Shown here: in pieces, positions 30,632 through 45,250 of the stretch | Numbering within the stretch: the stretch's first letter is position 1 | Layout of the letters: every line of letters begins with the position of its first letter | Origin: Enterobacter cloacae complex sp. ECNIH7 | GTDB lineage: Bacteria; Pseudomonadota; Gammaproteobacteria; Enterobacterales; Enterobacteriaceae | Reading direction: 5' to 3' | NCBI RefSeq assembly: GCF_002208095.1 | Contig: NZ_CP017990.1 | Coordinates: 434,001-498,000, forward strand | DNA: 64,000 bases | Translations under genes and position numbers: made by a program | Notes under the pieces: model-generated | Told to the model about the DNA's origin: nothing | Seen by the model: only the letters and a program-made list of their open reading frames with translations | Databases searched by the model: none

Positions 30632-33600
30632 TTACAAACTTCCCGCCGGACGCGTACGCGTCGCTGACGTTAACGTTCTTCCCGTTTTACGCCCGTCCAG
30701 GCTTTCCAGACGCATCTGGAACGGTGGGAACGGCATATCAATACCGTGCTCGCGGAAGCCCGCCAGAATCAGCTGGTGAATCTCATGGCGCAGCGGCATA
30801 CGGTGTCCCATTTCGGCGGCATAAATACGCAGCTCGAAAATCTGGATCCCCTGCTGTAAATCCACAAGGAATACTTCCGGCGCCGGGTTGTCGATCACCA
30901 GCGAGCAGCGCTCAGCGGCGGTGTAGAGGATCTGGGTCACCTCTTCGCTGTTGGCGTCTGACGGGGCAGGTACCGTTAGCACCACGCGGGTAACGGAGTC
31001 TGACAGCGACCAGTTGATGAACTGCTCGGTGATAAACGCCTTGTTTGGCACGATGATCTCTTTCCGATCCCAGTCGCTGATCGTCGTCGCACGGGTATTG
31101 ATCTTCGTGATGCTGCCGGTCAGATCGCGGATCGTGACGGTATCGCCAATGCGGATCGGTTTTTCGAACAGAATGATCAGGCCAGAGATGAAGTTGGCGA
31201 AGATCTCCTGTAACCCAAAACCTAACCCAACACCGAGTGCCGCCACCAGCCACTGCAGCTTCGACCATTCAATACCGATCATCGAGAAGCCAACCAGCCC
31301 ACCAAACAGCATGATCAGATATTTAGTTATGGTCGTAATCGCATATCCCGTCCCCGGGGTTAAATCCAGATGCTGCAGAAGCGCCAGCTCCAGCAAGGCA
31401 GGGAAGTTGCGCACCAGCTGCGTGGTGATAATCAACACCAGTATGGCAATCAGCACCGCCCCTAAGGTAATCGGCTCCAGGCTTTCAACGCCCTGCTCCG
31501 TGGACGTCACGTCCCACAGAGAGATGTTCTCCAGGAAGCCAAATGCGGAGTGGATCTCGGACCACAGGAAGATGACCGAGAGGAGGGCAATCAGCATCAG
31601 TATGGAACGAACCAGGCGCAGGGACTGGGTACTGATGGCATCCAGATCCAGTTCGACCTCGTCCGCTTCGGTTGTGCCTTCCGTACTGTTGACATGGTTT
31701 GGCTCTTCCTCTCCCCGCGCACGCTGGGCAAGAATCTCTGCCCGGCGATGCTTGGCACGGTCAAACGCCAGACGCCGCCGCTGGATCAACATCCAGCGGC
31801 GGATCACGTGGTACACCACCAGAAGCAGGAACCAGATGGCCACCGAGGTTTCCAGCCGCGCCAGCAGCGCCTTCGAGGTCGCCAGATAACCTACTGCGGC
31901 TGCCAGCATCGCAACCAACGGTGCGCTAAGCAGCAGGTTCCAGAGCAGCCGGTTGAACATGTTGTCGCCGCTGCCGGATTTATCCAGATAGAGCGGAATG
32001 CCAGCGCGTTTCAGGCTGAGCGTAACGATGGCCAGCGCCCCACAAATCAGCATGAAGCAGAGGCGGCCCAGCGAGCCTGAGAACTCCCGGTCATTGAGAT
32101 TATCAAACATGATCAGCGCCATAATCAGCGGCACAATCAGCCCGATGCTCATCAGGTAGTAACGCATGGCGCGCGCGACGCGATTACGCGGCCAGCCAAA
32201 GTGGGTGATAAACAGGCCATTGGGGCGCGCGAAGGTGGCGCAAATCATGACCACCCACAGCAGCGGCACCGTGGCGGTGACGCCATCGCCAATCGCGACC
32301 GCGAGCGGATAGGGCCAGGCTTCCCGCAGGCCATACCCCAGCGTCATCCACAGCACCGGCAGCGGGGAGGCGACAAGAATCGACCAGAATACGGTGCGCA
32401 ACGTCAGCCAGAAGTGATCCTGGGTGACTTTCCCGACCCTGGAGCTGGAACGCTCCAGGAAGCGGGTGAAATGTCTGCGCGAGTAAATGCTGAAGCCCAC
32501 CAGAATCAACGCCCCGAGCAGCGGGAAAATGGTCTCTTTGCTGGTAAACATCATCACGCTAGCCTGTCCCAGCTGGCTGACGGTGTCCAGCGAAATCAGG
32601 CGGCGCAGGTCCTGGACAATCTCAATCGGCCACGAGAATGTCATCGGACGCACGTCGGAGGTCCAGAAGAGATAACGGTGCGTCGCCTCGTTCACCTCTT
32701 TCAGCGCATCTTCCAGCTGGCTGTTGGAGACTTTTAGCTTGGTCAGCTCCAGAATCAGCGTATCTCCGCCCTGGAGCAGAGAGTTCAGCAGTTCACGCTG
32801 GGTACGCAGCTGGGCTTCCAGAATACGGTTTTGCTCGCTGGTCAGGGGCTGGCCGTCAGCCTGACGGATCTGGCGGATTTGCGGCTGTTTATTGAGAAGA
32901 TCTTCAAAGTGCAGTCGCTGAACGCGCAGCTGGGCCATCTCGGTATCCAGCTGCTGCGGCTTCGGCATTTCCGGCAGGCGCGCGACCTGGGCGCGTAACG
33001 CTTCGCCGAGAAGGTTTGATGACCCGAGCCACTGGGACTGCTCGCGCAGGGTGTTGAGCGCCTGACGCACCTGCAACGTTTGATTGGTCGCCTGACGCTG
33101 CTGCGAGGCAACCAGATCCATGCGCTGCGCCTGCTGATTCAGCGCGGCAGAAAGCTCGCGATTGACCCTGAATTGTTCGTTGATACCGGCAGGCAGGTTT
33201 TCGCTGTTTTCCGCCAGCAGTTCGGTGCTTTCCAACGCGCGCTCCGCTTCACGCTGGCGCTGGCTGTTGAGCTGATTGCGCAGGGCCTGGAGATACGCAT
33301 CCAGCTGCTCGCTCTGCTTCTGAGCGAGTTCAGAGCGCATCCGCGACAGCTCCTGGCGGTTATTGGCTGAGAGCTGCGCCAGCTCCAGCTCATCGACAAG
33401 GGCCTTCAGGCGAGCCGATTCTGCCTGCAGGCCCAGATTTTGGGCCTGAGCCTGTGGCGTATTGCCGCTTTGCGTACCCACGCGACGCTCAACTTCATTA
33501 AGCTGGCGGCGGGCATCGGTTTGCTGTTGCGGAAGCTGGCTGAGGGAGTCGGCGATTTCACGCGCTCGCTCCTGCTCCTGCTGGGCAAGACGGCTCTTTT

Positions 33601-33955
33601 CCAGAAGCTGGCTGCTGACCTGCAGGATCTCCTGGTTCAGAGCGTCCGAGGTCATGCCTGCGGGCACGTCGCGCGGTTCGTCACGCAGATTATTGAGCTG
33701 CGCGCGCAGCGTCTGCGAGAGTTTGGGGAAGTTGTCGATAACCTGCTGATACTGCTGAGCGCGCTCAAGAGAGCCTTTCCGCTCTTCAAGCGCATTCAGG
33801 GCAGACTGGAGCGACTCGACGGTCTCTGGCTGAGCGGGTTTGGCCGCTTTTGCCTGCTCCAGTTCCTGGGTTATCTGTTTGGCGTCGGGGGCTGTCGCTG
33901 CGTACGCCCCCATGCTGAGGCACCAGGCCATCAGTAGAACGATAATCGGGCGCAC
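30632..33955 (-). CDS. mscM: Miniconductance mechanosensitive channel MscM
   Basis: A 1107-residue MscS-family channel. A signal peptide is followed by a very long glutamine-rich, coiled-coil periplasmic region (about 30-480), several membrane helices, and the C-terminal MscS pore and beta domains (AALGVGLGFGLQEIFANFISGLIILFEKPI, with DLTGSITKINTRATTI). The GTG at 33955 (AAGGA 8 bases upstream) gives exactly the E. coli length; an upstream in-frame start would reach into psd. It follows psd by 19 bases, so they form an operon. It protects the cell against mild osmotic downshock. Confidence 0.96.
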   Translation of the reverse strand: MRPIIVLLMAWCLSMGAYAATAPDAKQITQELEQAKAAKPAQPETVESLQSALNALEERKGSLERAQQYQQVIDNFPKLSQTLRAQLNNLRDEPRDVPAGMTSDALNQEILQVSSQLLEKSRLAQQEQERAREIADSLSQLPQQQTDARRQLNEVERRVGTQSGNTPQAQAQNLGLQAESARLKALVDELELAQLSANNRQELSRMRSELAQKQSEQLDAYLQALRNQLNSQRQREAERALESTELLAENSENLPAGINEQFRVNRELSAALNQQAQRMDLVASQQRQATNQTLQVRQALNTLREQSQWLGSSNLLGEALRAQVARLPEMPKPQQLDTEMAQLRVQRLHFEDLLNKQPQIRQIRQADGQPLTSEQNRILEAQLRTQRELLNSLLQGGDTLILELTKLKVSNSQLEDALKEVNEATHRYLFWTSDVRPMTFSWPIEIVQDLRRLISLDTVSQLGQASVMMFTSKETIFPLLGALILVGFSIYSRRHFTRFLERSSSRVGKVTQDHFWLTLRTVFWSILVASPLPVLWMTLGYGLREAWPYPLAVAIGDGVTATVPLLWVVMICATFARPNGLFITHFGWPRNRVARAMRYYLMSIGLIVPLIMALIMFDNLNDREFSGSLGRLCFMLICGALAIVTLSLKRAGIPLYLDKSGSGDNMFNRLLWNLLLSAPLVAMLAAAVGYLATSKALLARLETSVAIWFLLLVVYHVIRRWMLIQRRRLAFDRAKHRRAEILAQRARGEEEPNHVNSTEGTTEADEVELDLDAISTQSLRLVRSILMLIALLSVIFLWSEIHSAFGFLENISLWDVTSTEQGVESLEPITLGAVLIAILVLIITTQLVRNFPALLELALLQHLDLTPGTGYAITTITKYLIMLFGGLVGFSMIGIEWSKLQWLVAALGVGLGFGLQEIFANFISGLIILFEKPIRIGDTVTIRDLTGSITKINTRATTISDWDRKEIIVPNKAFITEQFINWSLSDSVTRVVLTVPAPSDANSEEVTQILYTAAERCSLVIDNPAPEVFLVDLQQGIQIFELRIYAAEMGHRMPLRHEIHQLILAGFREHGIDMPFPPFQMRLESLDGRKTGRTLTSATRTRPAGSL

Positions 33956-33974
33956 GTCAGCGATCCTTCTGTTG

Positions 33975-34943
33975 TTAGCCTTCGTCTTTTTTGTCGTCAA
34001 CCAGCGGGCTGGCGTCGTGCTCGGCGTTAATCTCTTCCTGTGACAGAGGAGCAGGTTCTGCATCCGGCGTCACGAAGGTTTCAGTAGAGACCGCCAGCGG
34101 CTGGCCCAGTTTGGTGACCGACAGGCTTTCGAGCTGTTCAGCCAGCTTCACTTTGCCCGGCGCAAACAGGTTGATTACGGTAGAGCCCAGCTTGAAGCGA
34201 CCCATCTCCTGACCTTTCAGCAGGGCCACCGAGCCTTCCGCTTCACCGGCAGGCCAGGTCCAGCGTTTGATCACGCCTTCGCGCGGTGGGGTGATGGTGC
34301 CGGCCCAGACGGTTTCGATGCTGCCTACGATGGTTGCACCGACCAGAATCTGCGCCATAGGGCCAAATTCAGTATCGAACAGACAGATGACGCGCTCGTT
34401 ACGGGCAAACAGGTTCGGCACGTTCTGCGCGGTCAGGTGGTTTACGGAGAACAGGTCGCCCGGGACGTAAATCATTTCACGCAGGATACCGTTACACGGC
34501 ATATGCACGCGATGGTAGTCGCGCGGTGACAGATAGGTGGTGGCAAACGTACCGTTACGGAACAGATCCGCCATCAGGTAGTTACCCGCCAGCAGCGCTT
34601 CCAGACTGTAATTATGGCCCTTCGCCTGCAGGATTTTGTCGTCTTCGATGTTACCCAACTGGCTGATCACGCCGTCTGCCGGCATCACCAGGACGTTAGG
34701 ATCGGTGTTCAGCGGGCGCACTTCGTCACGCAATGGGCGTACGAAGAACTCGTTGAAGGTGCGGTAGCTGGCGGTATCCGGCTTTTGCGCCTCTTTCATA
34801 TCGACCTTGTAATATTTTACGAAAAGGTCGATGACCAGTTTGGTCAGCCAGCCCGCGCGTTTGCTTGCGCCCCAGCCCGCCAGGCGAGTGAGCCACAGTT
34901 TTGGCAGAATGTATTGAAGCGAAAGTTTAAATGCGTTTAACAA
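33975..34943 (-). CDS. psd: Phosphatidylserine decarboxylase proenzyme
   Basis: A 322-residue inner-membrane enzyme making phosphatidylethanolamine from phosphatidylserine. The self-cleavage site LGST near residue 254 ([11 protein letters not shown]) generates the pyruvoyl prosthetic group at the serine. The segment [12 protein letters not shown] holds a conserved catalytic histidine. The length equals E. coli Psd. It is followed by mscM and preceded by rsgA on the same strand. Confidence 0.98.
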   Translation of the reverse strand: MLNAFKLSLQYILPKLWLTRLAGWGASKRAGWLTKLVIDLFVKYYKVDMKEAQKPDTASYRTFNEFFVRPLRDEVRPLNTDPNVLVMPADGVISQLGNIEDDKILQAKGHNYSLEALLAGNYLMADLFRNGTFATTYLSPRDYHRVHMPCNGILREMIYVPGDLFSVNHLTAQNVPNLFARNERVICLFDTEFGPMAQILVGATIVGSIETVWAGTITPPREGVIKRWTWPAGEAEGSVALLKGQEMGRFKLGSTVINLFAPGKVKLAEQLESLSVTKLGQPLAVSTETFVTPDAEPAPLSQEEINAEHDASPLVDDKKDEG

Positions 34944-35040
34944 GGTAGCCTCCAGGCCATTGTTTTGTCGTTCCTGATCCGGCGTTAAGCCGCCGGAACC
35001 TGAAAAAAGGGGACGATTTTAGCGATGCTTAGCTTAGTTG

Positions 35041-36093
35041 TCAGTTATCAGAATCAGAAAAGTTTTTACGCGTTTTTACGTCTTCCATGCTCTCAAGAAT
35101 ACGGTGGTAATTCTCGAAGCGGGTTTCCGCGATCTCGCCTTTCTCAACCGCTTCACGGATAGCGCAGCCAGGGTCGTTATCGTGTTTACAGTCGCGGTAT
35201 TTACAAGCGCCTAAATAATCATGGAATTCGACAAATCCGTTAAAGATTTGTTCCGGCTCAAGGTGCCACAAACCGAACTCACGCACGCCCGGGGAGTCGA
35301 TCACGTCGCCGCCGTGCGGGAAATGATACAGACGCGAGGCGGTGGTGGTGTGCTGGCCCAGGCCAGAGACGTTGGACACATCGTTGGTCAGGATCTCTTG
35401 CTGGAGGCCAAGCAGGTTGTTCAGCAGGCTCGATTTACCCACGCCGGACTGGCCCGCAAAGATGCTGATACGGTCGGTCAGCGCCTCTTCCAGCGGTTTA
35501 AGGCCATCTTTGGTGTGGCTGGAGACCATCAGCACGCGGTAACCAATCTTGCGGTAGATATCCATCTGCTCATTCACGAAGGCCATGCCGTCGTCATCCA
35601 GCAGATCGATTTTGTTCAACACGATAACCGGTTCAACCTGCAGCGTTTCGCAGGCGACGAGGTATCGGTCGATAATGTTGAGAGAAAGCTCAGGTAAAAT
35701 CGCCGAAACAATGACGATCTGGTTAATGTTGGCGGCAATGGGTTTGACCCCGTCGTAGAAATCGGGGCGGGTTAAAACGGACGTGCGCTCATGAACCGCT
35801 TCAACGATACCTTTTACCGTAACGCCTTCCGCCGCCTCTTTACCCGGTCGCCAGACCACGCGATCGCCGGTAACCAGTGAACGGATGGTGCGACGGATAT
35901 TACAACGGTGGATATCCCCGTCGGCGGATTCGACATCGGCATGCATACCGAAACGGCTGATGACTACGCCTTCTGTCGCTTCACCAAACAGGTTGTCGTC
36001 ATAATCCGGCTTCTCCGAAGTGGTTTTAAGACGGCGCTGGTGGTTGGCGTTTACGCGGCGCTGCTGCCCTTTGGAGAGTTTATTTTTACTCAA
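35041..36093 (-). CDS. rsgA: Ribosome small subunit GTPase RsgA
   Basis: A 350-residue circularly permuted GTPase that helps late 30S maturation. An N-terminal OB fold is followed by the permuted G motifs: NKIDLLD (G4), GQSGVGKSS (G1, about 220) and DSPGVREFG (G3), and a C-terminal zinc-binding region with [14 protein letters not shown]. The start is a TTG at 36093 giving [13 protein letters not shown], with GGAG about 10 bases upstream; a longer start at 36126 is rejected. It is divergent from orn. Confidence 0.96.
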   Translation of the reverse strand: MSKNKLSKGQQRRVNANHQRRLKTTSEKPDYDDNLFGEATEGVVISRFGMHADVESADGDIHRCNIRRTIRSLVTGDRVVWRPGKEAAEGVTVKGIVEAVHERTSVLTRPDFYDGVKPIAANINQIVIVSAILPELSLNIIDRYLVACETLQVEPVIVLNKIDLLDDDGMAFVNEQMDIYRKIGYRVLMVSSHTKDGLKPLEEALTDRISIFAGQSGVGKSSLLNNLLGLQQEILTNDVSNVSGLGQHTTTASRLYHFPHGGDVIDSPGVREFGLWHLEPEQIFNGFVEFHDYLGACKYRDCKHDNDPGCAIREAVEKGEIAETRFENYHRILESMEDVKTRKNFSDSDN

Positions 36094-36200
36094 TCGCGCT
36101 GGCTCCTGGTCGCCCGTAAGGGGCAAAACCTCTATGATACACTCTAATTAATACTAGTTAACCTGCTACTGCCGGTTATGCGAGAAGGGTGGAAAATAAC

Positions 36201-36746
36201 ATGAGCGCGGATGAAAACAACCTGATTTGGATCGATCTCGAAATGACCGGGCTGGATCCCGAGCGCGATCGCATCATTGAAATTGCAACGCTGGTGACGG
36301 ACGCTAACCTGAATATCCTGGCTGAAGGGCCAACGATTGCAGTGCACCAGTCCGACGACCAGCTGGCTTTGATGGATGAATGGAACGTGCGCACCCACAC
36401 CGGCAGTGGCCTGGTGGAGCGCGTGAAGGCGAGCACGTTCGGCGATCGCGAGGCGGAGCTGGCGACGCTTGAGTTCCTGAAACAGTGGGTTCCGGCAGGC
36501 AAATCGCCTATCTGTGGGAATAGCATCGGCCAGGATCGCCGTTTCCTGTTTAAGTACATGCCGGAGCTGGAGTCATATTTCCACTACCGCTATCTGGATG
36601 TCAGCACCCTGAAAGAGCTGGCGCGTCGCTGGAAGCCTGAAATCCTCGATGGCTTTAAAAAGCAGGGGACTCACCAGGCGATGGACGATATCCGTGAGTC
36701 CGTGGCGGAGCTTTCCTACTACCGCGAAAACTTTATTAAGCTGTGA
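36201..36746 (+). CDS. orn: Oligoribonuclease
   Basis: A 181-residue DEDDh exonuclease that degrades RNA dinucleotides (including pGpG) to mononucleotides, and is essential in E. coli. The first acidic motif is [10 protein letters not shown] near the N-terminus, with the others in [11 protein letters not shown] and [11 protein letters not shown]. The ATG at 36201 (MSADENNL) is used rather than one four codons upstream. It is divergent from rsgA and followed by the tRNA-Gly cluster. Confidence 0.98.
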   Translation: MSADENNLIWIDLEMTGLDPERDRIIEIATLVTDANLNILAEGPTIAVHQSDDQLALMDEWNVRTHTGSGLVERVKASTFGDREAELATLEFLKQWVPAGKSPICGNSIGQDRRFLFKYMPELESYFHYRYLDVSTLKELARRWKPEILDGFKKQGTHQAMDDIRESVAELSYYRENFIKL

Positions 36747-36942
36747 TTTTGCGATCCGGCGCCTTGCGTGGCCGGGTTTTTGTCGTTAAATTGTTCAGCT
36801 TGCCGATTAATTAAGCATTTGAACTTAATTTCGAAAAAATCGCTTTAAGGGGGGTTGCAGCTAAAAGGATTTCTCGTATAATGCGCCTCCCGTAACGACA
36901 GAGAATTACACGTTACGACAGCAACAAAAGCAGTGCAGATTT

Positions 36943-37242
<300 letters not shown>

Positions 37243-37512
37243 AATTCTTCTTAATCTCTAAAATATCCACAGCGAAAAGAGTCGTTGGGGACGTTTTCTA
37301 TTGTCTCTGAAATACTATTGTGAACAGAGTTATCCACAGAAACTACGCTTAACCGTAACAGGGTTAAAGCTTAGCAGGGTGAATAATATCTTTGTAACGT
37401 GCTGTATTTAGTAAATAAATTTTCATTTCAAAATGTTATTGAGATCACTTGACCTCTTCTCCAGCCCAGATGGCGCTTGAGTTTGTAATTTTATTCACAG
37501 GCTGTGAATAGT

Positions 37513-38650
37513 TCAGGCATCCCGCGGAAGCCCTTTTTCAATCACCCGCACCAGACGCTGTTTCTTCGGTAGCTGCACCTCGATCGCGCAGGCATTACGC
37601 TTCTCTATTTGCTGCGCAATCGCCCATTCTATGTGCTCATCAAGAAGTGGGTGCTCACCTCTACGGCTTTCAAGCGCCCGAATATTGGCTTCATTCCACG
37701 GAGCATTACCCAGCGCGACGGCAACATTACGCAGCCAGCGCAGATGACCGATACGGCGAATGGCCGAACCTTCCGTCACTTTCAGGAACCAGGCTTCGGT
37801 CCAGGCGAACAGCTCAACGAGCTGCGGCGCATGCAGCGCCTTACGCGGGCTGAAATCCTCTTCGTCCGTGAGCTGCGAATAGCGGTTCCACGGGCAGATC
37901 AGCTGGCAGTCGTCGCAGCCGTAGATGCGGTTGCCGATAAGCGGTCGAAATTCCTCTGGAATGGCCCCTTCCAGTTCGATAGTGAGGTAGGAGATGCAGC
38001 GGCGCGCATCAACGGTGTAAGGCTCGACGATGGCACCCGTCGGGCAGATGGTCATGCAGGCCACGCAGCGGCCGCAGCCTTCCTCTACCGGGCCGTCTAC
38101 CGGCAGCGGTAAATCAATCAGCAGTTCACCCAGAAAGAAGAACGAACCGGCGTCGCGGCTGAGGATAAGTGAGTGCTTACCTGTCCAGCCAAGCCCGGCT
38201 TTTTCGGCGATCGGGCGCTCAAGAATAGGCGCAGAATCGACAAAGGGTCTAAAATTCAGCGAAACACAGTGCTGCTGAATAGTTTCCCCGAGTTTTTTTA
38301 AACGGTTACGCAAGAGCTTATGGTAATCACGCCCCAGGGCGTACCGGCTGACGTAACCCAGAGAGGGATTTTTTAGCGTGCGCGCAAAGGCCGCGTTGGC
38401 GGGCAGATAGTTCATGCGCACGCTGATGACGCGTAATGTGCCCGGCAAAAGCTCGTGAGGGCGGGCGCGCATCATGCCATGACGCGCCATCCACTCCATT
38501 TCGCCGTGGTATTGTTTGTCCAGCCAGGCCTGCAGTTTTGGCTCGCTGGCGGAAAGGTCGGTATCGGTAATACCCACCTTCTGGAAGCCAAGCTCAGCAC
38601 CCCACTGTTTTATTTTTTGCGCTAATTCATTGAGATCGAGGGGCTGTGAC

Positions 38651-38652
<2 letters not shown>
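37513..38652 (-). CDS. queG: Epoxyqueuosine reductase QueG
   Basis: A 379-residue cobalamin- and iron-sulfur-dependent enzyme that reduces epoxyqueuosine to queuosine in tRNA. Two ferredoxin-type cluster motifs are visible: GCGRCVACMTICPTGAI and CDDCQLICPWNR. A HEAT-like C-terminal repeat contains WLRNVAVALGNAPWNE. The ATG at 38652-38650 overlaps the divergent nnr start codon by two bases, an unusual arrangement; a longer start at 38700 is less likely because the family begins MSQPLDLNEL. Confidence 0.95.
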
Positions 38653-40628
<1,976 letters not shown>

Positions 40629-40644
40629 GCGTAGGGATGACGGG

Positions 40645-41982
40645 ATGATAAATCGCGTTAAAGGTTGGTTGTTGGCTGCCACCGTGCTGCTGTGCGCGCA
40701 GGCCGGGGCGGCAAACCTCTCAGATATTCAGGTATCAAACGGCGAAAGCCAGGCCCGGATCACGTTCAGCTTTATGGGCGATCCTGAATATGCGTTTTCA
40801 CAGCCAGACAGCCACAGCGTGGCGCTGGATATCAAACAAACAGGCGTGATCCAGGGGCTACCGCTGCGGTTCAGCGGTAACAACCTTGTGAAAAGTATTC
40901 GTTCGGGAACGCCGCAGGATAGCCAGTCGTTACGCCTGGTGGTTGATCTGACCGAAAAGGGCAAAACGAAGGCGGTGAAGCAGCAAAACGGGGCGAACTA
41001 TACGGTGGTGTTTACCATCAATGCCGACGCGCCGCCGCCTCCACCGCCGCCGGTCGTAGCGAAGCGCGTGGAAGAACCGGTGTATACGCCGCGTCCTTCT
41101 GAACCTGCACGTAATCCGTTTAAATCGCAGAACGATCGCATTACCGCGGCAACCAGCAGCAATACGGTGACGCGTCCGGCGGCCAGCGCGCGACGCGCGA
41201 CGGTCAGCGGTGACAAAGTGATTATCGCCATTGATGCGGGTCACGGTGGGGAAGATCCGGGGGCGATTGGCCCTGGCGGCACGCGAGAAAAAAACGTGAC
41301 TATCGCAATCGCGCGTAAACTGCGTTCGCTGCTCAATGACGACCCTATGTTTAAAGGCGTGTTGACCCGCGACGGGGACTACTTTATCTCCGTAATGGGA
41401 CGCTCGGACGTTGCGCGTAAGCAAAACGCGAACTTCCTGGTCTCCATTCATGCGGACGCCGCACCGAATCGTAGCGCCACCGGCGCCTCGGTTTGGGTGC
41501 TGTCGAACCGTCGCGCTAACAGCGAAATGGCCAACTGGCTGGAAGAGCATGAGAAGCAGTCTGAACTGTTAGGCGGCGCGGGCGACGTGCTGGCGAACAG
41601 CCAGTCCGATCCTTACCTCAGCCAGGCGGTGCTGGATTTACAGTTCGGTCATTCTCAGCGCGTCGGGTATGATGTCGCCACTAACGTATTGAACCAGCTG
41701 CAAAGCGTTGGCGTGCTGCATAAACGCCGTCCGGAACATGCCAGCCTCGGCGTTCTGCGCTCGCCAGATATCCCGTCCATCCTTGTGGAGACGGGCTTTA
41801 TCAGTAACAACGGTGAAGAGCGTCTGTTGGGAAGCGACAGCTATCAGCAGCAAATTGCCGAAGCGATTTATAACGGTTTACGCAAATATTTTGAGGCGCA
41901 TCCTCTGCAGGCTGCGCCACAGAGCGGCTCTGCCCAGACGGCCAGCGCAGCGCTGCCGGTTGAGATGACCGCGACCAACTAA
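40645..41982 (+). CDS. amiB: N-acetylmuramoyl-L-alanine amidase AmiB
   Basis: A 445-residue periplasmic zinc amidase that splits septal murein during daughter cell separation, activated by EnvC. A signal peptide (about 1-23), an AMIN targeting domain (about 24-125), a low-complexity linker with seven consecutive prolines (about 132-138), and an Amidase_3 domain (zinc-ligand motif DAGHGG, and ETGFISN) are visible. The polyproline stretch predicts dependence on EF-P. The ATG at 40645 has good ribosome binding sequence and gives the E. coli length. Confidence 0.96.
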   Translation: MINRVKGWLLAATVLLCAQAGAANLSDIQVSNGESQARITFSFMGDPEYAFSQPDSHSVALDIKQTGVIQGLPLRFSGNNLVKSIRSGTPQDSQSLRLVVDLTEKGKTKAVKQQNGANYTVVFTINADAPPPPPPPVVAKRVEEPVYTPRPSEPARNPFKSQNDRITAATSSNTVTRPAASARRATVSGDKVIIAIDAGHGGEDPGAIGPGGTREKNVTIAIARKLRSLLNDDPMFKGVLTRDGDYFISVMGRSDVARKQNANFLVSIHADAAPNRSATGASVWVLSNRRANSEMANWLEEHEKQSELLGGAGDVLANSQSDPYLSQAVLDLQFGHSQRVGYDVATNVLNQLQSVGVLHKRRPEHASLGVLRSPDIPSILVETGFISNNGEERLLGSDSYQQQIAEAIYNGLRKYFEAHPLQAAPQSGSAQTASAALPVEMTATN

Positions 41983-41991
41983 GGAGAATTC

Positions 41992-43836
41992 ATGCCGATT
42001 CAGGTTCTACCGCCGCAGCTCGCGAACCAAATCGCCGCCGGTGAGGTGGTGGAACGCCCTGCGTCGGTGGTGAAGGAGCTGGTGGAAAACAGCCTCGATG
42101 CGGGCGCAACCCGCATCGATATTGATATCGAACGCGGTGGCGCGAAGCTTATCCGCATTCGCGACAACGGCTGTGGCATTAAAAAAGAGGAGCTGGCGCT
42201 GGCGCTGGCTCGTCACGCTACCAGTAAAATCGCCTCTCTGGACGATCTGGAAGCGATTATTAGCCTCGGTTTTCGCGGCGAAGCGCTGGCCAGTATCAGC
42301 TCCGTTTCGCGCTTAACGCTGACCTCCCGTACCGCTGAACAGCAGGAAGCCTGGCAGGCTTACGCCGAAGGGCGCGATATGGATGTGACGGTTAAACCCG
42401 CGGCGCATCCTGTCGGCACGACGCTGGAAGTCCTGGATCTGTTCTACAACACCCCCGCCCGACGCAAGTTTATGCGTACCGAGAAGACCGAGTTCGGCCA
42501 TATCGACGAGATCATTCGCCGTATTGCGCTGGCCCGTTTCGATGTCACCATTAATCTCAGCCATAACGGCAAGGTGATGCGCCAGTACCGTGCGGTGGCG
42601 GAAGGCGGACAGAAAGAGCGTCGTTTGGGGGCGATCTGCGGTACGCCGTTCCTGGAACAGGCTCTGGCCATTGAGTGGCAGCACGGCGATCTGGCTTTAC
42701 GAGGCTGGGTTGCCGATCCAAATGCGAGCAGTGCTGCGTTCTCTGAAATTCAGTATTGCTACGTGAACGGCCGCATGATGCGCGACCGTCTCATCAATCA
42801 CGCGATTCGCCAGGCCTGCGAAGACAAACTCGGGGCCGATCAGCAGCCTGCTTTCGTCCTTTATCTGGAAATCGATCCCCATCAGGTGGATGTAAACGTT
42901 CATCCAGCCAAGCATGAGGTGCGGTTCCACCAGTCGCGTCTGGTTCACGACTTCATTTATCAGGGCGTGGCCGCCGTGTTGCAGCAGCAGGCAGCGCCAA
43001 CGCTGCCGCTTGAAAACGACACTTCTGCACCGCGTCCGCTGCCGGAAAACCGTGTCGCGGCGGGCCGCAATCATTTTGCTGAGCCTGCCGTCGCGCGTGA
43101 ACCGGAGGCCCCGCGTTTCTCCCCGGCAGGGGGCGCACCGCGGCCAACGGGCGCGAACTACCCGAATGCCCACCCGGGCTATCAGAAGCAGCAGGGTACG
43201 TTGTACCGCAAGCTGCTGGAGACGCCAGCCGTGGAGCGTAAAGAGCACATTCCGCCCGCTCAGCCTTCTCTGGACGGGCATAGCCAGAGTTTTGGCCGGG
43301 TGCTGACAATTATCGCGCCGGATATGGCGCTGCTTGAACGTGACGGCAAATTGATGCTTCTGGCACTGCCGGTCGCCGAACGCTGGCTCAAGCAGGTGCA
43401 GCTTACGCCAGGCGAAAATGCAGCCTGCGCGCAGCCGCTCTTAATTCCGGTTCGGCTGAAAATATCCCCTGATGAAACAAGGGTATTGCAGCGCGCAGAG
43501 CCGCAGCTGGCGCAAATGGGTATTGAAACTGTGCTCGAACCACAACATGTGACAATTCGTGCAGTGCCTTTACCCTTACGCCAACAAAATTTACAAAACT
43601 TGATTCCTGAACTGATAGGCTACCTGGCGCAGCAAACATCGTTTGATGCCGCCAACACCGCGCAGTGGATCGCCCGCCATCTGGCAAGCGAACACGCGCC
43701 GTGGAGTATGGCGCAGGCCATTAGCGTGCTGGCGGAGGTGGAACGCCTCTGTCCGCATCTGGTGAAAACGCCGCCGGGTGGGTTGTTACAACCTGTTGAT
43801 TTACAAACGGCGATGAACGCCCTGAAACATGATTGA
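41992..43836 (+). CDS. mutL: DNA mismatch repair protein MutL
   Basis: A 614-residue GHKL ATPase coupling MutS to MutH and UvrD. N-terminal motifs [14 protein letters not shown] and GFRGEAL are intact, followed by a Pro- and Ala-rich linker (about 345-425) and a C-terminal dimerisation domain. It lacks the zinc endonuclease motif, as in other MutH-containing enterobacteria. It starts 9 bases after amiB and overlaps miaA by 8 bases. Confidence 0.98.
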   Translation: MPIQVLPPQLANQIAAGEVVERPASVVKELVENSLDAGATRIDIDIERGGAKLIRIRDNGCGIKKEELALALARHATSKIASLDDLEAIISLGFRGEALASISSVSRLTLTSRTAEQQEAWQAYAEGRDMDVTVKPAAHPVGTTLEVLDLFYNTPARRKFMRTEKTEFGHIDEIIRRIALARFDVTINLSHNGKVMRQYRAVAEGGQKERRLGAICGTPFLEQALAIEWQHGDLALRGWVADPNASSAAFSEIQYCYVNGRMMRDRLINHAIRQACEDKLGADQQPAFVLYLEIDPHQVDVNVHPAKHEVRFHQSRLVHDFIYQGVAAVLQQQAAPTLPLENDTSAPRPLPENRVAAGRNHFAEPAVAREPEAPRFSPAGGAPRPTGANYPNAHPGYQKQQGTLYRKLLETPAVERKEHIPPAQPSLDGHSQSFGRVLTIIAPDMALLERDGKLMLLALPVAERWLKQVQLTPGENAACAQPLLIPVRLKISPDETRVLQRAEPQLAQMGIETVLEPQHVTIRAVPLPLRQQNLQNLIPELIGYLAQQTSFDAANTAQWIARHLASEHAPWSMAQAISVLAEVERLCPHLVKTPPGGLLQPVDLQTAMNALKHD

Positions 43837-44779
43837 CGCAAGTAAGGCGAGCCTGCCTAAGGCAATTTTTTTAATGGGCCCAACGGCCTCCGGCAAAACG
43901 GCGCTAGCCATTGAGTTGCGTAAAGTTTTGCCTGTAGAGTTGATTAGCGTCGACTCCGCCCTCATCTACCGAGGGATGGACATCGGCACGGCGAAGCCTG
44001 ACGCAGAAGAGCTGCGTGCGGCACCGCACCGTTTGCTGGATATTCTCGACCCGGCTCAGGCGTACTCCGCAGCGGATTTCCGTCGGGATGCCTTAGCCGA
44101 GATGGCCGAGATAACGGCGGCGGGACGTATACCGCTGTTGGTTGGCGGAACCATGCTCTATTTCAAGGCGTTGCTGGAGGGGTTGTCACCTCTGCCATCC
44201 GCGGATCCGGAAATAAGAGCGAAAATTGAGCAGCAGGCGGCTGAGCAGGGTTGGGACGTTTTGCATCAGCAACTGGCGGAGATTGACCCGGTTGCAGCAG
44301 CACGGATCCATCCAAATGATCCGCAAAGGCTTTCCCGGGCACTGGAAGTTTTTTTCATTTCGGGTAAAACTTTAACGGAACTGACGCAAACGTCAGGAGA
44401 CGCTCTGCCGTATCAGGTGCATCAGTTCGCCATCGCCCCGGCGAGCCGTGAACTGCTCCATCAGCGAATTGAGCAGCGTTTTCATCAGATGTTAGCTTCA
44501 GATTTTGAAGCAGAAGTGCGGGCGCTATTTGCCCGTGGAGATTTGCATACGGACATGCCTTCCATTCGTTGTGTGGGATACCGCCAGATGTGGTCGTATC
44601 TTGAAGGTGAGATTTCATACGATGAAATGGTTTATAGAGGTGTTTGCGCCACGAGACAGTTAGCGAAGCGCCAGATCACCTGGTTGCGCGGTTGGGAGGG
44701 TGTTCACTGGTTAGACAGTGAAAAACCGCAACAGGCGTTAAACGAAGTGATTGAGGTTGTTGGTGATATCGCTCACTGA
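43829..44779 (+). CDS. miaA: tRNA dimethylallyltransferase MiaA
   Basis: A 316-residue enzyme adding dimethylallyl to A37 of tRNAs that read UNN codons. The P-loop is GPTASGKTA (about 17-25), and [18 protein letters not shown] is the conserved substrate-binding segment. The start overlaps the end of mutL by 8 bases, suggesting translational coupling. hfq follows after 85 bases with its own upstream sequence. Confidence 0.98.
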   Translation: MIDASKASLPKAIFLMGPTASGKTALAIELRKVLPVELISVDSALIYRGMDIGTAKPDAEELRAAPHRLLDILDPAQAYSAADFRRDALAEMAEITAAGRIPLLVGGTMLYFKALLEGLSPLPSADPEIRAKIEQQAAEQGWDVLHQQLAEIDPVAAARIHPNDPQRLSRALEVFFISGKTLTELTQTSGDALPYQVHQFAIAPASRELLHQRIEQRFHQMLASDFEAEVRALFARGDLHTDMPSIRCVGYRQMWSYLEGEISYDEMVYRGVCATRQLAKRQITWLRGWEGVHWLDSEKPQQALNEVIEVVGDIAH

Positions 44780-44852
44780 ATGTGTACAATTGAGACGTAT
44801 CGTGCGCAATTTTTCAGAATCGCAAGGTTCTAAGTACAAAACAAGCATATAA

Positions 44853-45176
<324 letters not shown>

Positions 45177-45250
45177 GGTTTCGCACTGTTATCCACACGG
45201 GGAGCCAGGGATCCTGCGTTCCCCGCTGATCTTTTTAGAGAGGTTTACGC

